From Arthrobacter sp. Leaf69 (GTDB lineage: Bacteria; Actinomycetota; Actinomycetes; Actinomycetales; Micrococcaceae), in contig NZ_LMLR01000010.1 in NCBI RefSeq assembly GCF_001422645.1, positions 516,237 through 580,236 of the forward strand: a stretch of DNA of 64,000 bases. Direction: 5' to 3'. Shown here one piece after another: positions 39,584 to 47,559 of the stretch (its first letter is position 1; every line of letters starts with the position of its first letter). Made by a program: the position numbers and the translations under genes. The notes under the pieces were generated by a model. That model made no database searches, was not told the DNA's origin, and saw only the letters and a list, made by a program, of their open reading frames with translations.

Positions 39584-40126
39584 GTGTCAGACTTAGAGCC
39601 GGAGTCCGCTCCACAAGAGTCCGGACCAACTGAATCCGTGCAGGAACGGTCCGCGCAGGGCAGCAGGAACGAGTCCGCCGTCGAGAAACTGGACCGCAAT
39701 TGGATGGAGCTGCTGCAGGAGCTTCGGGTGCTGCAGACCGGTGTGCAGATCCTGGCGGGGTTCCTGCTGACCCTGCCGTTCCAGTCGAGATTCGAGACGC
39801 TGGACGATTATCAGACCACCCTCTACCTCGCCAACGTGGCGCTGGCCGCACTGACCACGGCCCTGATTCTGCTGCCGGTGAGTGTGCACCGCCGCCTCTT
39901 CCGGCTGCACCTCAGGGCGGCCCTCGTGTCCAGCGCCGACAGGATCGCAAAGGTGTCGCTGGCCGGCATCGGGCTCCTCAGCGTCGGAACGTCGTCGCTG
40001 GTTTTCGACGTGACGGCGGGCCGGGCGGCGGGCCTGTGGGCCGGTGCGGTGCTCCTGACGGTGCTGCTGATCCTGCTGGTCTATGTGCCGAGCCGGTTGC
40101 GCCGGCAGGCTGAAAAGGAGAGCTGA
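39584..40126 (+). CDS. DUF6328-like membrane protein
   Basis: The 180-residue product has a polar N-terminus of 40 residues, then four membrane helices (about 55-73, 83-105, 125-145, 150-170) around the motif LQELRVLQTGVQILAGFLLT, which is typical of the DUF6328 family. Function unknown. The GTG at 39584 is selected because GGAGG stands 5 bases upstream; a GTG at 39572 has none. The next gene follows after one base, so the two are almost certainly co-translated. Confidence 0.75.
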   Translation: MSDLEPESAPQESGPTESVQERSAQGSRNESAVEKLDRNWMELLQELRVLQTGVQILAGFLLTLPFQSRFETLDDYQTTLYLANVALAALTTALILLPVSVHRRLFRLHLRAALVSSADRIAKVSLAGIGLLSVGTSSLVFDVTAGRAAGLWAGAVLLTVLLILLVYVPSRLRRQAEKES

Positions 40127-40127
40127 C

Positions 40128-40838
40128 GTGGCCAGAGCCGCAGGAGGGCACGGCAGGGCAGGGCAGCGGCGGACCGCGCGGGACTGGACGAAGGACCACG
40201 GCCTGCTGCTGGCGAACATTGCCCTGTTCCTGGTTTTCTTCGGCGGCATGGTTTTCAGCGGAGCCGCCGAATACAGCGAGGACCAACTGGCTCACGGCCA
40301 ACCGGCCGTAACGCTGCTGGGCTATCTCGGCACCGGGGCGTTCCTCGAAGCGACGTTTGAGAACTGGGAGTCCGAGTTCCTGCAGATGGGCATGTACGTC
40401 ATCCTGACGGTGTTTCTCTTCCAGAAGGGTTCCTCGGAGTCCAAGCCGGTGGGCCGGGAGGCCCCGCAGGATGAGGATCCCCGGGACGCGGACCTCAAGC
40501 CGGCCACCCCGTGGCCCGTCCGGCGCGGAGGCTGGATCCTCAAGCTCTATGAACATTCCCTGTCGATCATGTTCCTGCTGCTGTTCCTGGCGTCCCTTGC
40601 GCTCCATGCCGTGGGCGGGGCGAACGAGTACAGCTCCGAGCAGCGGAGCCACGGAGAAGCGCCCGTGACGGTCTTTGAATACCTGGCAACGAGCCGTTTC
40701 TGGTTTGAGTCCTTCCAGAACTGGCAAAGTGAGTTCCTGGCCGTCGCCGTCCTGGTCGGCGCCTCGGTGTACCTCCGCGAGCGTGGTTCCCCCGAATCCA
40801 AACCGGTCGCGGAGCCGCACTATGAGACGGGCGCCTGA
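40128..40838 (+). CDS. DUF6766-like membrane protein with internal duplication
   Basis: This 236-residue protein consists of two similar halves (about residues 25-105 and 130-228). Each has a first helix, an E-Y-S-x-x-Q-x-x-H-G motif (AAEYSEDQLAHGQ / ANEYSSEQRSHGE), a segment F-x-N-W-x-S-E-F, a second helix and the ending GSxESKPV. It matches the DUF6766 family as I know it; function unknown. The GTG at 40128 has AAAAGGAG 9 bases upstream within the previous gene's last codons. It converges on glycerate kinase. Confidence 0.78.
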   Translation: MARAAGGHGRAGQRRTARDWTKDHGLLLANIALFLVFFGGMVFSGAAEYSEDQLAHGQPAVTLLGYLGTGAFLEATFENWESEFLQMGMYVILTVFLFQKGSSESKPVGREAPQDEDPRDADLKPATPWPVRRGGWILKLYEHSLSIMFLLLFLASLALHAVGGANEYSSEQRSHGEAPVTVFEYLATSRFWFESFQNWQSEFLAVAVLVGASVYLRERGSPESKPVAEPHYETGA

Positions 40839-40856
40839 GACACCTGCGCCTGCGCG

Positions 40857-41981
40857 CTAGGCCCCCTCAAGCACCTGACTGGTGGCCCAGGCGACGTACT
40901 TCGCGGCGTTCGCGACGGCGTCGTCCGGGCTCCCCGCCACGTCCAGCAGCTGCGCAGCGGCCACGACGCCGTGGGCGGCGAGCTCCTCCGGGGTGACCAG
41001 GATCCGTCCCGCGACCACAATCACCGGGATCCCGAGGCTCTGCGCGGCATCGGCGAGCGCGATCGGGGCCTTGCCGGTCAGCGACTGGGAATCCATTGAC
41101 CCCTCCCCGGTGATCACCAGATCCGCCTGCGCCAGTTTGCCGGCCAGTCCGGTGAGTCCGGCCACCAGCTCGAACCCGCCTTCCAGCGCTGCGTCGCTGA
41201 ACGCCAGGAACGACGCCGGGAAGCCGCCGGCCGCCCCGGCCCCGGGGACGTTGACGTCCCGGCCCGTGGACTCGCGCAGCACCGAGGCAAAGTTGCGGAG
41301 TCCGGCGTCGAGCAGTTCCACGGCGTCCTCGTCGGCGCCCTTCTGCGGGCCGAACACGTGGGCGGCACCGTCGCTGCCGTAGAGCGGATTCTGCACATCG
41401 ACGGCGAGCCGGAACGTGACCGAACCCAGCCGCGGATCGAGGCCGCTGACATCGAGCCGTGCCACGTCCGCGAGCGACCCGCCGCCGAGCGGCACCACGT
41501 TGCCCGCCGAATCGAGCGGCTTGAGGCCGAGCGCGCGCAAGGCGCCGCTTCCGCCGTCGCTCATGGCCGAACCGCCCAGGCCCAGCACGACCTCCGTCGC
41601 GCCCGCGTCGAGGGCGGCGGCAATCAGCTGGCCGCAGCCGTAACTGTGCGCGCGCAGGGCGTTGGCGGGCGTGGGCTCCATGTGCGCCAGCCCTGAGGCC
41701 TGCGCGGTCTCGATCACTGCGGTGGCCCCGCCGAAGGCGTCCTTCCGGATCGCCCACGCCGCGCCCACAGGCGCCAAGATGGGGCCGACGACGGCATTCA
41801 GCCGCTCCTCGTACCCGGCGGCGACGGCCGCCTCCAAGGTTCCCTCGCCGCCGTCGGCCACCGGAAACTGGATGGCCTCGGCCTCGGGATAGACGCGCAG
41901 AGCGCCTTCGGCGATGGCGGCTGCTGCTTCGGCGGCGGTAAGGGAGCCCTTGAATTTGTCCGGGGCGATGAGAATACGCAT
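40857..41981 (-). CDS. Glycerate kinase (GlxK/GckA-like family)
   Basis: It phosphorylates D-glycerate, usually to 2-phosphoglycerate. The 374 residues begin with the family signature MRILIAPDKFKGSLTAAEAA and have PVADGGEGT, GLGGSAMSDGGSGALRALG and ITGEGSMDSQSLTGKAP, all diagnostic. The ATG at 41981 is clear; an open extension to 42068 is not conserved. It stands alone and diverges from the histidine phosphatase gene across 115 bases. No glyoxylate pathway genes are adjacent. Confidence 0.92.
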   Translation of the reverse strand: MRILIAPDKFKGSLTAAEAAAAIAEGALRVYPEAEAIQFPVADGGEGTLEAAVAAGYEERLNAVVGPILAPVGAAWAIRKDAFGGATAVIETAQASGLAHMEPTPANALRAHSYGCGQLIAAALDAGATEVVLGLGGSAMSDGGSGALRALGLKPLDSAGNVVPLGGGSLADVARLDVSGLDPRLGSVTFRLAVDVQNPLYGSDGAAHVFGPQKGADEDAVELLDAGLRNFASVLRESTGRDVNVPGAGAAGGFPASFLAFSDAALEGGFELVAGLTGLAGKLAQADLVITGEGSMDSQSLTGKAPIALADAAQSLGIPVIVVAGRILVTPEELAAHGVVAAAQLLDVAGSPDDAVANAAKYVAWATSQVLEGA

Positions 41982-42096
41982 GATCCCATCCTGCCAGTCC
42001 CGCAGGCGCGCCCGACGTCGGGACAACGGCGACAGGCCGTCGCGCCGGTAGTAACGTGGCAGCCACACAGAAACGACCCGAATTCAGGGGGCAACG

Positions 42097-42876
42097 GTGA
42101 ACGTCAACGGCAAAACCCGACAGCACACGACCTGCCAGCCCGGCATGGCCGGGCTTCTGCTCGTCCGGCACGGCGAGAGCCAGGGCAACGTCGCCGCCAC
42201 ACTGGCGCACGAGTCCGGGGCGCACGTCATCAATGTTCCGGCGCGCGACGCCGACGTTGAGCTGTCCGGAACAGGGCGCGAGCAGGCGCTGGCCCTGGGC
42301 CGCCTGTTCGCCGGGTTCCCGGAGGACCGGCGGGCCGCCGTGTGGTCCTCCCCGTATCTCAGGGCGCGGCAGACGGCGGAACTGGCCGTGCACACCGGGG
42401 GCTGGACGACGCAGGTCACGCTGGACGAGAGACTGCGCGACCGCGAACTTGGCATCCTGGACATGCTCACCTCGGCCGGCGTAGAGGCCAGGCTGCCGCA
42501 GGAAGCGGAACGGCGGCGATGGCTGGGCAAGTTCTACTACCGCCCACCGGGCGGCGAATCGTGGGCAGATGTCGTACTCCGCCTGCGCTCCCTGATCGCC
42601 GACCTGGACCGCGCGTACCCCGGCCAGCAGGTGCTGCTGGTCTGCCACGACGCCATCATCTTGCTGATCCGCTACATCCTGGAAGGGCTGACGGAACGCC
42701 AACTGCTGGACCTCGCCGCCTCCACCGCCATCCTCAACGCCTCCGTGAGCCGATTCGTCCGGCCGGACGGCACCGGACCGTGGCGGCTGGAGAGCTTCAA
42801 CATGGCTGACCACCTCTTGACCGAGGGAGTCCCCGTAACCGAACATGCCGGAGATGCCAATGTCCACCCACGCTAA
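42097..42876 (+). CDS. Histidine phosphatase-family protein
   Basis: The phosphohistidine motif LLLVRHGESQGN is near residue 20 and the second histidine is in LLVCHDAIIL. The 259-residue protein is a phosphoglycerate-mutase-like phosphatase; the substrate is unknown. It starts with GTG at 42097 with an AGGGGG site 5 bases upstream. Its end overlaps the start of the NAD(P)HX dehydratase gene by 17 bases, so they form one operon and may share a repair or metabolite-cleanup role. Confidence 0.85.
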   Translation: MNVNGKTRQHTTCQPGMAGLLLVRHGESQGNVAATLAHESGAHVINVPARDADVELSGTGREQALALGRLFAGFPEDRRAAVWSSPYLRARQTAELAVHTGGWTTQVTLDERLRDRELGILDMLTSAGVEARLPQEAERRRWLGKFYYRPPGGESWADVVLRLRSLIADLDRAYPGQQVLLVCHDAIILLIRYILEGLTERQLLDLAASTAILNASVSRFVRPDGTGPWRLESFNMADHLLTEGVPVTEHAGDANVHPR

Positions 42877-43819
42877 GGCTGCCCCCGGGGGCGGCCAGGA
42901 GCCGGCCCGCCCTGAGCCCGTGACGCCGACCCTGCTGCGGGCCTGGCGGTTGCCCGGCGGGGGCTCCGGCAAGGACGACCGCGGATCGGTGCTGGTGATC
43001 GGCGGGGCGCGGATGACGCCGGGCGCCGCCCTGCTCTCCGGGGTGGCTGCGCTGCGCTCCGGCGCCGGACGGCTGACCCTGGCCGTGGCGGAATCCGTGG
43101 CTGTGCACCTCGCGGTCGCGCTGCCCGAGGCGGGCGTGCTCAGGCTGCCGGAAACCGCGTCGGGCACGGTCAAGGGCTCTTCGGCAGCCGCCGTCCTCGC
43201 GGCACCGGTCGAAGCCGCAGACGCGGTCCTGATCGGCCCGGGCCTGGACGACAAGGACGAGGCCACCGCCTTGCTCCGCGGGCTCCTCAAGGTGCCGGCG
43301 GGGAAGCAGCCGCCAGCCATCATCCTCGATGCCTTCGCCCTGGGCAGCCTGCCCGAACTGGCCGGGGAGCTGGGCCCTTGGGCGGGCCGGCTGATCCTGA
43401 CCCCGAATGTCACCGAGGCGGGCATCCTGCTGGGGCACGACGCCGGGAACCTCGCCCGGGACGTGCCCGAGCTCGCGGAGAAGTACAGTGCGGTGGTGAG
43501 CTGCCAGGGTGTGATCGCGCGGCCGGTCGCGGCAGCCCGCCGAGCCGGCGCGGCTGAGGGCGGCGGGGCCCGGGCCTCGCTGTGGGAGATCACCACGGGA
43601 CACAGCGGCCTGGGCACCTCGGGTTCCGGCGATGTGCTGTCCGGCACCATTGCCGGGCTGCGGGCGCGGGGAACCACAGACGCGCAGGCCGCCTGCTGGG
43701 GCACCCATCTGCATGCGGCCGCCGGCGACCGGCTCGCGAGCCGACTGGGCGCTCTCGGCTACCTCGCCCGCGAACTCACGGGGGAACTGCCGCCTCTGAT
43801 GATGGAGCTCAGCTCCTGA
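42860..43819 (+). CDS. nnrD: ADP-dependent NAD(P)H-hydrate dehydratase (NnrD domain only)
   Basis: It repairs hydrated NAD(P)H with ADP. The signature GLGTSGSGDVLSGTIAGL and the early VLVIGGARMTPGAALLSGVA match the carbohydrate-kinase-like NnrD family. At 319 residues it lacks the N-terminal epimerase (NnrE) domain that is often fused; no separate nnrE is in view. The start is set at the third ATG (42860), because GGAG stands 6 bases upstream; ATGs at 42845 and 42854 are possible. Confidence 0.88.
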   Translation: MSTHAKAAPGGGQEPARPEPVTPTLLRAWRLPGGGSGKDDRGSVLVIGGARMTPGAALLSGVAALRSGAGRLTLAVAESVAVHLAVALPEAGVLRLPETASGTVKGSSAAAVLAAPVEAADAVLIGPGLDDKDEATALLRGLLKVPAGKQPPAIILDAFALGSLPELAGELGPWAGRLILTPNVTEAGILLGHDAGNLARDVPELAEKYSAVVSCQGVIARPVAAARRAGAAEGGGARASLWEITTGHSGLGTSGSGDVLSGTIAGLRARGTTDAQAACWGTHLHAAAGDRLASRLGALGYLARELTGELPPLMMELSS

Positions 43820-43830
43820 CCCGGCCCGAC

Positions 43831-43860
43831 CGGCGTCAACTGGGGTCAACCCGGGTCAAC
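43831..43860. repeat. Three tandem 10-bp GTCAAC-type copies
   Basis: CGGCGTCAAC, TGGGGTCAAC and CCGGGTCAAC follow each other exactly, filling the gap between convergent nnrD and GDPD genes; the third copy supplies the GDPD stop codon. Probably slippage, without known function. Confidence 0.6.
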
Positions 43861-44668
43861 CGGCCCAGCGGCCGCGTTCCAGCAGGACGTTCTTGAGCAG
43901 GTCCGCGCGGTCGGTGACGATCCCGTCCACCCCAAGGTCCAGCAGGCGTCGCATTTCCGCCTGATCGTTGACCGTCCAGACGTGCACCTGCAGCCCGTGC
44001 AGGTGGGCGCGCCGGACGAAGCCGGGCGTCACGACTGGTACGGCGCCGTAGCTGACCGGGACCTGCAGCGCCTGGACCCCCCGGAGCGCACGCCCTGCCG
44101 TGAGGCGCAGCAGGGACGCCGGGAGCACCGGGCCCAGCAGGACGAAGAGCGCGTTGGACACGATTCCGGCCGAACCCGCGGCGGGGCGGCTCAACTGCTT
44201 GAGCACGGCCCGCCGTCGACGGTCCGAGAAGCTGGCAATCAGCACCCGGTCGTGCAGGCCGTACCGTTCGATCGCCGCCGCCAGGGCGTCCACCGAGTTC
44301 CAGTCCTTGACGTCGAGGTTGAGCCGGACGTCCGGGAAGGCCGTGGCGAGTTCCTCGAACAGGGGGATGGGTTCCGTGCCGCCGATCCTTGCCCGGGCCA
44401 CGGCCTCCGCCGGGAGTTCCGAGATCCGGCCGCGGCCGTCCGTGACGCGGTCCAGGGTTTCGTCGTGGAACAGCAGCAGGACGCCGTCGGCGGTGGTGTG
44501 GACGTCCGTCTCGAGATGCCGGAACCCCAGCTCGACGGCGGCGCGGAACGCCGCCATGGAATTCTCCAGGCCATCCCGGGAGAAGCCGCGGTGGGCCATG
44601 GCCAGGGGAAGATCAGGGCCGTCGCCACCGGCAGAACCGGAGGCAAAAAACGGGTGCGGGGTGCTCAC
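43856..44668 (-). CDS. Glycerophosphodiester phosphodiesterase
   Basis: It hydrolyses glycerophosphodiesters to glycerol 3-phosphate and an alcohol. Catalytic motifs are visible: AHRGFSRDGLENSMAAF with the H-R and E-N pairs, HLETDVHTTADGVLLLFHD with metal ligands and the second histidine. The length of 270 residues is normal, and there is no signal peptide, so it is probably cytosolic. The start is a GTG at 44668 with a weak CAGGT site. The SH3-like small gene lies 50 bases upstream on the same strand. Confidence 0.9.
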   Translation of the reverse strand: MSTPHPFFASGSAGGDGPDLPLAMAHRGFSRDGLENSMAAFRAAVELGFRHLETDVHTTADGVLLLFHDETLDRVTDGRGRISELPAEAVARARIGGTEPIPLFEELATAFPDVRLNLDVKDWNSVDALAAAIERYGLHDRVLIASFSDRRRRAVLKQLSRPAAGSAGIVSNALFVLLGPVLPASLLRLTAGRALRGVQALQVPVSYGAVPVVTPGFVRRAHLHGLQVHVWTVNDQAEMRRLLDLGVDGIVTDRADLLKNVLLERGRWAG

Positions 44669-44718
44669 ACCTGAAGCCTATCCGAGCCCCGCGGGCCTCG
44701 CGGGCCTGCCGGCGCAGG

Positions 44719-44967
44719 TCAGTTGGCGGGCGGGAGGATCTCCACGCCGTCGCTGCAGTGCAGCAGCGTGCGGCCCCGGCCGCCGTCGAGGTCCACCCAG
44801 ACGGCGGTGTGGTCCGCCGTTACGGCTTCCACCCGGCCACCGGTTTCGTAGCCCGGCGCCAGCCGCACGCTGACGCGGTCGCCCCGCTGCAGGCTTTTCC
44901 AGTGCGCGTCCGGCGCCGCCGGGCGCAGGGGCGTGTCGTCCATGTTCTTCGTGCGGTACCTGGCCAT
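44719..44967 (-). CDS. Small conserved-looking protein, SH3/KOW-like
   Basis: An 82-residue product whose second half (GDRVSVRLAPGYETGG and then AVTADHTAVWVDLDGGRG) looks like a small beta-barrel of SH3/KOW type. I do not recognise a named family. The ATG at 44967 with GGTGGGAA upstream supports translation. It may be co-transcribed with GDPD. Confidence 0.6.
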   Translation of the reverse strand: MARYRTKNMDDTPLRPAAPDAHWKSLQRGDRVSVRLAPGYETGGRVEAVTADHTAVWVDLDGGRGRTLLHCSDGVEILPPAN

Positions 44968-45067
44968 GATTTCCCACCGTCAGTCAGCTGATCCGTCGTG
45001 AGCTGTCAGCGTAGGACGCCAAGGTGAACGCCAGTTGACCGGGAGCTGGGAGTCCGGTGACTGCGGG

Positions 45068-45886
45068 TCAGGGCAACCGGACGCCCAGGGCAGCCAGCTT
45101 CGCCTCGAGGATCTGGGCGACGCCGTCGTCGTCAAAGTGCGGGGCCTGCTGCCCGGCGGCGAGGATGGCTTCCGGGTGGCCGCTGGCCATCGCGTAACCG
45201 TCGCCGGCCCAGCGCAGCATCTCGATGTCGTTGGGCATGTCCCCGAAGGCCACGACGTCGGCGGAGTCCACGCCAAGGGAGGCCGCATATTCGGCGAGTG
45301 TGACGGCCTTGTTCACACCGGGCAAGGACAGCTCCAGCAGGGCCATGTTCGGCGCCGAATGCGTCGCGGCGGCCAGGTGAGCGACGGCGGGGGTCACCTC
45401 AGCCAGGAACTCGTCGGCCGTCCCCTCCCGGACGATGGCCATGAACTTCACCACGGTGTCTACGGCCGTAAGGGTGCTGTGCAGCGGCGCGGGGGTCACC
45501 TCAGCCAGCAATGCGCTGCTGCCGGAGTTGAGGAACCCCGGTTCCAGGTGGAAGCCGGTCAGTGTCTCGGCGGCGAAGACGGCGGAGGGGCGCAGACGCT
45601 GGATGATGCGGCGCGCCTCGAAGACGGCGTCGAGCTGCAGACCCCGGGCCGACACAAGGCGGTCCGCCTCAAGGTCCCAGACGACGGCGCCGTTGGAGCA
45701 GATGACCGTTCCGGTGTGGCCCAGCCGGTCCTGCAGCGGGTGGAGCCAGCGCGGCGGGCGGCCGGTGACAAAGACCAGTTCGACGCCGGCCTCCCGGCAC
45801 GCGTGAAAGGCCCGGACGGTCCGGTCACTGATTTTGCCGTCGTGGCCGAGGATCGTTCCGTCAATGTCACTTGCTACCAGCCGCAT
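45068..45886 (-). CDS. HAD-superfamily hydrolase, Cof type
   Basis: A cytosolic HAD IIB phosphatase of 272 residues. The N-terminal LVASDIDGTILGHDGK holds the catalytic aspartates, and GDMPNDIEMLRWAG is motif IV. It is similar in type to the HAD gene at 20961-21842 but has no N-terminal extension. The substrate is unknown. It reads away from no clear partner: the next upstream gene on the strand is the YbhB gene, 110 bases away. Confidence 0.9.
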   Translation of the reverse strand: MRLVASDIDGTILGHDGKISDRTVRAFHACREAGVELVFVTGRPPRWLHPLQDRLGHTGTVICSNGAVVWDLEADRLVSARGLQLDAVFEARRIIQRLRPSAVFAAETLTGFHLEPGFLNSGSSALLAEVTPAPLHSTLTAVDTVVKFMAIVREGTADEFLAEVTPAVAHLAAATHSAPNMALLELSLPGVNKAVTLAEYAASLGVDSADVVAFGDMPNDIEMLRWAGDGYAMASGHPEAILAAGQQAPHFDDDGVAQILEAKLAALGVRLP

Positions 45887-45996
45887 ACCGCCAGTCTACG
45901 TTGGCGGTGCCTGCCTCGGCGCGGGGGCAGAGCCCTGGGGCTGCACGGAACCGTGTCCTGTGCGGCCGACGTCGCCGACGTCGAACTCGGCGCGGC

Positions 45997-46503
45997 TCAG
46001 CGCTCGTAGATACCGGTCAGGCTCACCTTGGCCAGGGTGTGCGGGGCGAGCTTTGCTTCGAGTTTCGCGGGGTGGGCTCCGGCGTCGAGCCCGGAGTGCG
46101 CTGTACCGAGGGCGTGGACCGTGATGATGTACCGGTGCGGGCCATGGCCCCTGGGCGGCGCCGCCCCGAGGTAGCCGGTGGCGCCGCCGTCGTTCTTCAG
46201 CTGGAAGGCGCCGGGCGGCAGGTGCCCGTGGCGAGATCCCGCCCCGGCCGGCAGGGAAGTGACGCCCGCGGGGAGGTCCAGCACGGCCCAGTGCCAGAAA
46301 CCGCCGCGGCCGGGGGCGTCGGGGTCGAACACGGTGACGGCGTAGCTCAAGGTCCCGGCGGGGGCGCCGCTCCAGCTCAGTTGCGGGGACTCGTCCCTGG
46401 CGCCAGTGCCGGTTGAGGCGCCGCGCTGGGCCGGCGGGAGGGTCTGGCCGTCCTGGAATGACTCACTGCTGACGCGGAAGGACGGGGCATCGTGGTGTGT
46501 CAT
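45997..46503 (-). CDS. YbhB/YbcL-family (PEBP/Raf kinase inhibitor-like) protein
   Basis: The 168-residue protein shows the family pattern: LSWSGAPAGTLSYAVTVFDPDAP (phosphate-binding D-P-D-A-P) and PPRGHGPHRYIITVHAL with the conserved G-H-G-P-H-R-Y. The bacterial role is unknown; ligand binding is presumed. A good AAAGG site precedes the ATG at 46503. It follows the PfkB kinase gene on the same strand after 9 bases, so the two are probably co-transcribed. Confidence 0.92.
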   Translation of the reverse strand: MTHHDAPSFRVSSESFQDGQTLPPAQRGASTGTGARDESPQLSWSGAPAGTLSYAVTVFDPDAPGRGGFWHWAVLDLPAGVTSLPAGAGSRHGHLPPGAFQLKNDGGATGYLGAAPPRGHGPHRYIITVHALGTAHSGLDAGAHPAKLEAKLAPHTLAKVSLTGIYER

Positions 46504-46512
46504 GGCTGCCTT

Positions 46513-47514
46513 TCAGTTGCTGGGGAGTTCTGCACTTTCAGCATCGTGACCCGTTTTCTTGGGTGCCTGCGCGCCGGCCTCCATCCGGTTCAGTTCCGCG
46601 CGGGTGGGCGGGTTGGCGCCGGCCCGGGACACGGTGACGGCGGCGGCCCGGGCGGCGTGGGCCAGGAGATCCCGGAGGCTTTCGGCGGAGAGCCCGCGCA
46701 GGTCCTTGCGGTTCTGCGCCCCGTCCAGGCCCAGGTCCACGATGGCGGACAGCAGCGCCGCCATGAAGGAGTCCCCGGCGCCCACCGTGTCGGCCACTTT
46801 CACGGACGGCGCCGGGAAGTCCGCTTCGCCGGCGGCGTTCACGCCCCAGGGCCCCTGGGCGCCGCGCGTGACCACCACCATGGCGGGGCCTTCCGAACCG
46901 CCGAGCGACAGCCAGCGCCGGGCCGAGTCCAGCGGATCCTCGCCCGGGTACAGCCATTCGAGGTCCTCGTCCGAGGCCTTGACCACGTCAGCCAGGGTGA
47001 CGAACTTTTCCGCCTGCCGGCGAGCGTAGTCGACGTCGGCGATGATGCTGGGCCGGCAGTTGGGGTCAAAGCTGATGGTCGCCAAGGGATGGGCATGCTC
47101 GACGGCGGAGAGCACCTCGGCGGCGCCCGGGGCCAGCATCGTGGCAATCGAACCGGAATGCAGCAGCGTCGTTGCCTGCAACATAAACGGCAACCGGTCC
47201 GCGAGCCCGGGAAGCTCCCACGCGAGCTCGAACGTGTAGCTGGCGGCGCCGTCGTCGTCGATCAGGGCGGTGGCCACGGACGTGGGGAGCTCGTCCGGGC
47301 CTACCGGGAGGAGCACCGAGCTGGACTTCAGGTGGGCGGCCACCGATTCGCCGTAGGCGTCGCGTCCGTAGCGGCCGATGAACTGCACCGGATGGTCCAG
47401 CCGGGCCAGCCCCACGGCGACGTTGAGGGGGCTGCCGCCCACGTGGGCCTGGATACCGGAGGAACGCTGGACCACATCAACCAGGCCCTCGCCTATAACT
47501 GTGAGCATGCTCAT
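46513..47514 (-). CDS. PfkB-family carbohydrate kinase (fructokinase-like)
   Basis: A ribokinase-type sugar kinase of 333 residues. The early GLVDVVQRSSGIQAHVGGSPLNVAVGLARLD has the G-G-S-x-x-N motif that marks fructokinases, and DTVGAGDSFMAALLS holds the catalytic aspartate and anion hole. The last 20 residues are a charged tail. The ATG at 47514 is taken; 47508 is possible. No sugar transporter is adjacent. The downstream YbhB gene follows after 9 bases, and the MBL-rhodanese gene lies 45 bases upstream. Confidence 0.9.
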   Translation of the reverse strand: MSMLTVIGEGLVDVVQRSSGIQAHVGGSPLNVAVGLARLDHPVQFIGRYGRDAYGESVAAHLKSSSVLLPVGPDELPTSVATALIDDDGAASYTFELAWELPGLADRLPFMLQATTLLHSGSIATMLAPGAAEVLSAVEHAHPLATISFDPNCRPSIIADVDYARRQAEKFVTLADVVKASDEDLEWLYPGEDPLDSARRWLSLGGSEGPAMVVVTRGAQGPWGVNAAGEADFPAPSVKVADTVGAGDSFMAALLSAIVDLGLDGAQNRKDLRGLSAESLRDLLAHAARAAAVTVSRAGANPPTRAELNRMEAGAQAPKKTGHDAESAELPSN

Positions 47515-47559
47515 ACTCTGCCAGAGAACGCGGGCCGGTGCCCCAGTGTTTCGGCGGGC

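Noticed and set aside
40867..43704. 945-residue open frame on the minus strand
   Set aside because: It covers glycerate kinase in another frame and runs antisense to the phosphatase and nnrD genes; composition is typical of a GC shadow.
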